Shown here: positions 58,138 through 64,000 of the stretch, piece by piece | Numbering within the stretch: position 1 is the stretch's first letter | How the letters are laid out: each line of letters begins with the position of its first letter | NCBI GenBank assembly: GCA_029379385.1 | Contig: CM055611.1 | Location: forward strand, 8,742,001 to 8,806,000 | Length of the DNA: 64,000 nt | DNA from: Quillaja saponaria | Lineage: Eukaryota; Streptophyta; Magnoliopsida; Fabales; Quillajaceae | Direction: 5' to 3' | Made by a program: the position numbers and the translations under genes | The notes under the pieces: model-generated | What the model saw: the letters and a program-made list of their open reading frames with translations, nothing else | Database searches by the model: none | Told to the model about the DNA's origin: nothing

Positions 58138-60179
58138 GAACAGAAGATAAATAGTTTAAGAGTTCTACCACTTTTTTCTTTTTTTTAAATATAAAATAAA
58201 AGTAACTAATTTTGAATTAACTCAACAATCTACACATATCTAATGAATTACTAAGCCCAAACCCAATTCAACCCACCTCCTGAAATACGCTTAATAAGAA
58301 ATATAAAAAAAAAAGTGACGTATAAATACTATTATTCTCTTTGACTAATTAAAAATTCTTATTATGTTTATGTGATTAATTAATTCTAAATACTTATTTT
58401 CTCATATTATTCATGCTTTTAGTTCTTTATTAGGAGTGATATATTATGTTAAATTTGATTGTTTTAATTTTTAATGTAATCTTTATAGTAAAATTGAAAA
58501 GAAAATAATTTACATAATATGTACATAAAATTGAAGATGAGGATTAAATAATATAAACATTGAGACTTTTTTTATATGTGAAACCTATTTTATTTTTTCG
58601 GTAAATTTACTCAAGGAAAATAAAAATTTTTCTTAATTTTTTAGGAAAAAATAAAACTAAAATATTATTAGTTACAATAGTAACAAGGACATTTCGCTTT
58701 TAGTTTTCTGATCTTATATAGAAAATTAGATTACCTCACCTAATAAAGTATATGATTTCCATATTTACAAAAAAAATGCACTGGAAAGCAAATTAATTTA
58801 AAGTTGGTACTTTTTATTTAAATTTGTTATTATTTTAAATAAATAAAAAAGTTGTTTGAACCAAACCAATCCTAAAGATTTATTTATATATAAAAAATAT
58901 TATAAGTTCATTCTAACCAATAGTGTAAATCTACATTCAAAATAAAAGTATCTTAATGACATAAATTTTATATTTTCTTAAAAGTTTTTAGTATTAGTTA
59001 TGTACCATTTAGTTGTTATTGTATTGTATTAAAATATTGTACTTAAAACAAACTATTAATTTATTTTTCCCCTAATTCTCCTCTCTTTAAATTATAATAG
59101 GATTATAACTATTTTTTACTATTAATTTATTTCTCTAAATCTTCTTAATTTTATGAATTAAAATTAAAAAAGTAACACTGAATTAAAAGAAATATTAAGA
59201 ATTTTTTTTTAATTTATTAAAATATTAATTTCTTAATTCTTCTTCCATTTTAAGAATTAAAAGGAAAAATTTATATTATGAATTTTATTTTTAATTGTAT
59301 TTACTTATTTATTTAATTACATTACTAAAGAGTAATCTTTAATTATTATTTCATAGTCTTAAAATTTTGTGTTTTAAATAGATTACTAATTTATATATTG
59401 TCTAATTCTTTCAATTTTAATATTAAAATGATTGTAATTATTTTTTAGTATTAATATTTTTTCTCCTAATCTATACTATAAATAAAACTGACTTAATGAA
59501 AAAAATTAGTATAACATTTTCGTAATTATTTTTCTATCTTAAGAATTAAAAGAACAAAATTATAAATTTATAATATGAATTTCATTTTTAATTGTATTTA
59601 CTTATTTTTTTAATTACATTAATAAAGAGTAAAATTTAGTTTCATAATATTAAAATATTATGTCTTAAATAAATTATTAATTTATTTATTGTCTAATTAT
59701 TTCCACCTTAACAGTAATATGATTGTAATTATTTTTTATTATTAATATTTTTTAAAAATTAAAAATAAAAAACCTATACATTAAAAAAAAATAAGAGTGT
59801 AATTTTATTATTAAAATATTATTTTCTATATTAAGAAATAAAGAAAAAATTTAGAAATTTATATTATGAATTTAATATTTAATATGTAAGTTAATTCTCG
59901 TTGCAATTGTATATATATAAACATAATTTATGCACAATGCATGTGCCATATATTCTTGTTATTAATAAAATAATTATTTTTTTTATTTTAATAGAATTCC
60001 CATTCTGCTTTCTAGAAGAAATATTATAAAATTTTATCCTTACAAAATATTGTAGAGACTCTCATTTATTAGTTGAAAAAAAATAATTTATTTTTATAAA
60101 TAGAAAGTTTGCACAGCCTCCTATAATTCCTCTTAGCTTTGGACCTAAGTTTCCTCAAAGTCGATTACCGTTTCTAATT
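56872..60179. other. Spacer between B2 and A3
   Basis: Non-coding AT-rich. 57180-57270 is a MITE-arm fragment. 57578-57686 is the source of the inverted filler at 60702. An AT microsatellite is at about 58115-58138. From 58460 the block 3 leader follows, including the AT-rich modules (about 58970-59890). Confidence 0.6.
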
Positions 60180-60344
60180 TCTATATCTACTTTCAGCTCT
60201 CTTACGATTTCAGCTTTTTCCTAGGTTTCTGCTTTCTTCTAGTTCTAGCTTCGTCTTTCTCCTCCGTTTCATTGTTCTCCAAGATTTCATCTTTCTATTA
60301 CATTTTAGTTTTGCTCCTATCATCAGCTTCTTGATTTGCAAGTA

Positions 60345-60701
60345 ATGGAGTGTGGTTATCCCCATGGTTTTCGCTTTGACCCAACTGATGAAGAACTTGT
60401 TCTTTATTATCTTTACAATAAGGTGAATGGCTTTCGTATGTCTCCCAAGGTTGTGGTCGATTATGATATTTATGGAGATGAAAATATTTGGATGAAATTG
60501 TTTGATCATACTATCGAAAATTCTATATATGTTTTCACAAAATTAAAGAAGAAAAACAAGAATGGTTCAAGGGTAGAAAGAGTTACAATGTTAGGTACTT
60601 GGAGATGTCAATGCGAGAAAAATATTTATGGAAAAAAGGGTGAATGGAAAATAAAAAAATTGGAACTTAAAAAAATTTCACATTCATAGCCAACAAAATA
60701 T
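60345..60701 (+). pseudogene. NAC gene A3a, exon 1 fragment
   Basis: Starts MECGYPHGFRFDPTDEELVL and runs through GTWRCQCEKNIYGKKGEWK. A base loss in the A-rich stretch then shifts the frame, with a stop at 60687-60689. Sequence identity to NAC ends at CCAACAAAA (about 60700), where filler DNA begins. The end of exon 1 and all of exon 2 are missing. Confidence 0.85.
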
Positions 60702-60843
60702 ATTAACATGAAATCACATTCAAGTTAATAAAATATATTACTAATAACTTCTCACAACTATCTTACGTTTTAAAATGTTTATTCATTACATCAAATCAAT
60801 ATTATCACATTTTGACATAGTTTGCATAGTTTCTATGTCATCA
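60702..60843. other. Templated filler DNA at a duplication junction
   Basis: 60702-60810 (109 bp) is the exact reverse complement of 57578-57686. 60807-60819 matches ACATTTTGACATA at 57346-57358. 60819-60843 (25 bp) matches 55945-55969 in direct orientation. NAC-upstream sequence then restarts at about 60850. This is the pattern left by template switching or end joining with copied inserts. Confidence 0.92.
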
Positions 60844-61188
60844 AGTGAAGTTGAATTTCCATTCTGTTTTGTAAAAGAAATATTATAAAATTTTATCCTT
60901 ATAGAATATTGTAGACTCTCAGTTATTAGTTAAAAAAAAAAATTTATTTTTATAAATAGAAAGTTTGCACAGCCTCCTACAATTCCCCTTAGCTTTGGAC
61001 CTAAGTTTCCTCGAAGTCAATTTCTATATCTACTTTTCAGCTCTCCTACGATTTCAGCTTTTTCCTAGGTTTCTGATTTCTTCTAGTTCTAGCTTCGTCT
61101 TTCTCCTCTGTTTCATTGTTCTCCAAGATTTCATCTTTCTATTACGTTTTAGTTTTGCTCCTATTGTCAGCTTCTTGATTTGCAAGTA

Positions 61189-61613
61189 ATGGAGTACGGT
61201 TACCCCCATGATTTTCGCTTTGACCTAACTGATGAAGAACTTGTTCTTTATTATCTTTACAATAAGGTGAATGGTTTTCCTATGTCTCCCGAGGTTGTGG
61301 TCGATTGTGATATTTATGGAGATGACAATATTTGGATGAAATTGTTTGATCATATTATCGAAAATTCTATGTATGGTTTCACAAAATTAAAGAAGAAAAA
61401 CAAGAATGGTTCAAGGGTAGAAAGAGTTACAATGTTAGGTACATGGAGATGTCAATGTGACAAAACTATTTATGGAAAAAAGGGTGAACGGAAAAATAAA
61501 AAAATTGGAACTAAAAGAAATTTCACATCATAGCCAATAAGAAATGATTGAAGGGATGTTGGACTGTGCATGAATATCGTATCGATGACTGCCTACTACT
61601 CAATCGACAAAAA
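61189..61613 (+). pseudogene. NAC gene A3b, exon 1
   Basis: Second copy 844 bp downstream of A3a, with its own CT-rich leader. Starts MEYGYPHDFRFDLTDEELVL and keeps GTWRCQCDKTIYGKKGE. Frameshift and stop at 61531-61533, another stop near 61549. The exon end and GTAAGT donor (61614) remain. Intron sequence follows to about 62088, but exon 2 is deleted. Confidence 0.87.
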
Positions 61614-62088
61614 GTAAGTCTTTCTTTTATATGTGTTTGATTGATTATACGTTTTTAATTTGCTTCGAAAATTTGTGATTTTATGAATCCTGTCTTCTTA
61701 TTTTTTGGCTATTCAATTTGTGTTTCTAGGAATCCTATCTTCTATTTATATTTGTTTACGTAACATAGAATTGTTGGAATATGATAATTCAACATTATAT
61801 ACGTCAATGCATAGTATATCATTGATCATAGTGAGGCTATTAGCATATCATTGACTGGTTCCTTTGCAAGATATATTGAAGATGTCTAGTTTTGAATCTT
61901 TTAAAGCAAGGACGTCACAAATCATGTCCAGTACTTCACCATGCAAGTGTGATTTCTAGTTTGAGTCTTTAATTTTTTAAATGATTCTAGCTATTATAAT
62001 GCTACTGCCCAGTCACCTTTTAGAAGCATGCCTATCAATTTTCAGTTTTCCTGCTTGCCACAGTCCAAAACTAATTGCAATATTTCCC
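61614..62088 (+). other. A3b NAC intron remnant
   Basis: Colinear with the A2 intron without the hAT MITE. It ends at TATTTCCCTGAT, where it joins a TGATGGAGAGGG sequence normally found downstream of the gene, with about four shared bases at the joint. Confidence 0.7.
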
Positions 62089-62890
62089 TGATGGAGAGGG
62101 TTTACCACCTGATTCTTCATTGTCTTGTGGCTACAAGTTTGTGGCAGTTCGTGCCTCTTTATTTATGCCACATATAATTCTGGACGTGACTGTGAGATGA
62201 GCAGAACTTTGTTTCTGGTTATTTAATATATATGTTTCAGTTGAAAAGATATTTTCTTTATTATTTGCTTTCTTGGGTGTTTATTCAGCCCTGTTAAATG
62301 ACTGTTACTCTTACGAAAATACATAATGTTATTAAATGTAATATTCATAAACATGATCAACTAGACATTAATATAATATATTTAATTATATAATTTTTTT
62401 AATTAATATTAAAATTTAGTAATTTTGATAGAAATTTGTTTCAATTTCCATGGCTCTAAGCTGCATTGCTTAATTAAGAGAATATGTCGTATTTAGTTTT
62501 TGAGAAAAATAATAAGATAAATATTCATACTCACAAGAAAATAGCATAAATAAAACAAAGTAACTTCGTGCCTATTCAAGTAATAATTCTCATGGAGGTA
62601 AATTACAACATAAATTAACAAGAAAAACTTCTAAAACATAAGGACCAAAGAAAGATTTTTCTCCTAAATCATTTTATACAAAAAGAATTGGAGCATAACA
62701 TACTAAATATTATAGCTAACCGACTCAATTTATGAAAGTAAGAAGATAACAAAATATACATTCATCCTAAAAAGAATTGTTCTGTAGAAGTTTCACTGAC
62801 CAATTATAGTGCCATATCAACATTATCCTTTCTTTCTCTTTTTCTTCTGGACTTGAATAGCTCCAGTTTCTTCCAAAAACTTTGTAGTGT
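62089..62890. repeat. Unassigned segment shared with 39960-40561
   Basis: Begins with a copy of the NAC-MUTYH intergenic stretch and continues with sequence matching block 2, interrupted by about 300 bp of AT-rich DNA (62230-62540) not found there. No gene recognised. Array homology ends near 62890-62940. Confidence 0.5.
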
Positions 62891-63168
62891 TCTTGTATTC
62901 AAAAAGTTGGCACAAATATGACTATATTGTACCACCACAAACTAGATACTTTGACCTTCCATACTTTTTGCAATCCATTTACGTTCAAGAAATTGAATGT
63001 CCTTTCCTTCACACAAAGCTGAAGAAATCAGTGAACAGTTTACTTCTTTCACCACACTCCATCTATATGCTTAAATCTTAATAACATGAAGAGCAGCAGG
63101 TTCTCTGTAAAAAAAAAAAATGATGCAATTCCATTCCATAATGGCCATTTCCTATGCTTAGATTGGAT

Positions 63169-63306
63169 TTACTTTGCACAATACTCATGTCTGAATATGG
63201 TCAGGTTTTGAGTGAACTTGTCCCTGTTCTTTGAATTTAAGTTGCGAGTAACATCTGCCATAAGTTTATCAAAACACAATGCAAGCCGCTGATGCTGATC
63301 CACTGG
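63169..63306 (-). CDS. Exportin-7-like protein, C-terminal exon (partial)
   Basis: On the minus strand, after a CTTGTAG acceptor, an open exon of 45 codons begins PVDQHQRLALCFDKLMADVT, continues with SKNRDKFTQNLTIFRHEY and ends at TAA (63169-63171). I recognise this as the conserved C-terminus of exportin-7/RanBP16-type ARM-repeat nuclear transport receptors, which carry cargo through nuclear pores with Ran-GTP. The upstream exons would lie to the right; I could not identify one in 63307-64000, so the next intron is long or this is a stray exon. It lies outside the repeats and is in the opposite direction. Confidence 0.65.
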   Translation of the reverse strand, partial: PVDQHQRLALCFDKLMADVTRNLNSKNRDKFTQNLTIFRHEYCAK

Positions 63307-64000
63307 CTACAAGAGAGGAACCAACCAAAGTCATGCCTAAATGAAAACAAGGGGAAACTTGTACACAAATACACAATACATACGTTTAACTGTAAACACA
63401 TGCAAGCTTGCTACGGCTGTGGATTACAATAAAATTTTGCAGTACGTATGCTACTGGGGGTCTGGTAGCAAGTTGTAATTTAAAATTTTTTGTTCTTTAT
63501 TTGTTAACAGCTTCCAGTTACTTAAGTTTCTTCCCAGCCTCACAAAGATTGTCTCCTTTGACCATGCCATTGCCACAGATTAAGAAAGTTCAATAAATAA
63601 AGTGGCAACTCAAATGCTTGTGTCTCAAAAATATCCTATCACGGGAGCATAAACATAATTTCTTGGTGAAACAAAATTAAAGGTCACGGTTCTTATGTAT
63701 TTTGGGTCCGACCAAATTAGAAAGGAGAATCCTTTCTGGAATAAAAAGGAGTATTTGGTTTCATCTAGCTGCGAAATGAAGAAATATTCTTTGTATGTCT
63801 ATTATACAAACCCACCCTAGTAGTATCACAAGACAAAATCCATTTGGTGGGTGTTATTCTCATATATTTTTCCTCCACCCTAATGCTATTTTCTTCCTAC
63901 ATCGTGTTTAAAATCTTCAAAAACCAGTACATCCAACTCAAGTACCCAAAGCTAAGGTTAATTATCTCATATTCAAACCCTAATGCTAAGTTTAAATTAA
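63307..64000. other. No feature recognised (probable intron)
   Basis: Unique sequence not matching the blocks. If the exportin-7-like exon belongs to a gene, this is its last intron. No exon or element seen. Confidence 0.4.

Larger units (their letters stand above)
27120..58459 (+). repeat. Tandem block 2 (subunits A2 and B2)
   Basis: Second copy of the block. It is longer than block 1 mainly because it keeps the gypsy pol region (35648-39105) and carries a solo LTR in the gypsy gag-pol region, a hAT MITE at 29859-30292 and a copia element at 49724-54609. Colinear landmarks are NAC A2 29027, MUTYH A2 39449, foldback MITE 43207, NAC B2 46151 and MUTYH B2 48623. Confidence 0.85.
58460..62890 (+). 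repeat. Tandem block 3, partial and rearranged (subunit A3)
   Basis: Third restart of the block sequence. It follows A2 closely through the AT-rich leader (58460-60000) and NAC exon 1, then departs. NAC exon 1 is present twice, NAC exon 2 is absent, and sequence from the NAC intron (to about 62088) is fused to the region that normally lies upstream of MUTYH. Sequence from 62089 to about 62890 resembles 39960-40560 of block 2. No B3 subunit is seen before the window ends. Confidence 0.75.

Overview
The window is nuclear plant DNA, most likely from a eudicot. It is very AT-rich, has plant-type introns, and carries NAC transcription-factor exons (a plant-specific family), plant MUTYH-type DNA glycosylase exons, Ty1/copia and Ty3/gypsy retrotransposons, solo LTRs and hAT-like and foldback MITEs. 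I cannot name the species.

The dominant architecture is a nested tandem array. A unit consisting of a two-exon NAC gene followed by a MUTYH-like gene was first duplicated into two diverged subunits, A then B. That A+B pair was then duplicated as a block. Block 1 is about 1-27119, block 2 about 27120-58459, and block 3 starts near 58460 and is incomplete or rearranged. NAC copies lie at A1 (2878-3300, first exon lost), B1 (18226-19655, the only intact one), A2 (29027-31130), B2 (46151-47622), and A3a/A3b (60345 and 61189). MUTYH fragments follow: A1 (3685-3954, 9374-10018), B1 (20764-25367), A2 (39449-41033) and B2 (48623-56871). All MUTYH copies are broken.

Between the gene remnants lie mobile elements. 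A Ty3/gypsy chromovirus-like element sits in MUTYH exon 1 of the A subunits (3955-9373 in block 1; 5'-truncated at 31194-39443 in block 2). Three 2.9-3.6 kb solo LTRs are each bounded by 5-bp duplications (4284-7715, 11142-14710, 32797-35647). A complete but mutated Ty1/copia element (49724-54609) splits a MUTYH exon of B2. There are also a 434-bp hAT MITE (29859-30292), a hAT-like element of about 1 kb (10726-15344 and 41737-42783), and a foldback MITE of about 705 bp (15768-16472 and 43207-43914). Because the blocks are copies of each other, several insertions can be ordered in time, and one has a preserved empty site.

At the right end, block 3 contains a doubled NAC first exon. Its junction is filled with copied pieces of sequence from 3-5 kb upstream. 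The array ends near 62.9 kb, and a minus-strand exon resembling the C-terminus of exportin-7 begins unrelated sequence. I see no tRNA, rRNA or CRISPR array. The one gene likely to make a full product is the B1 NAC gene.
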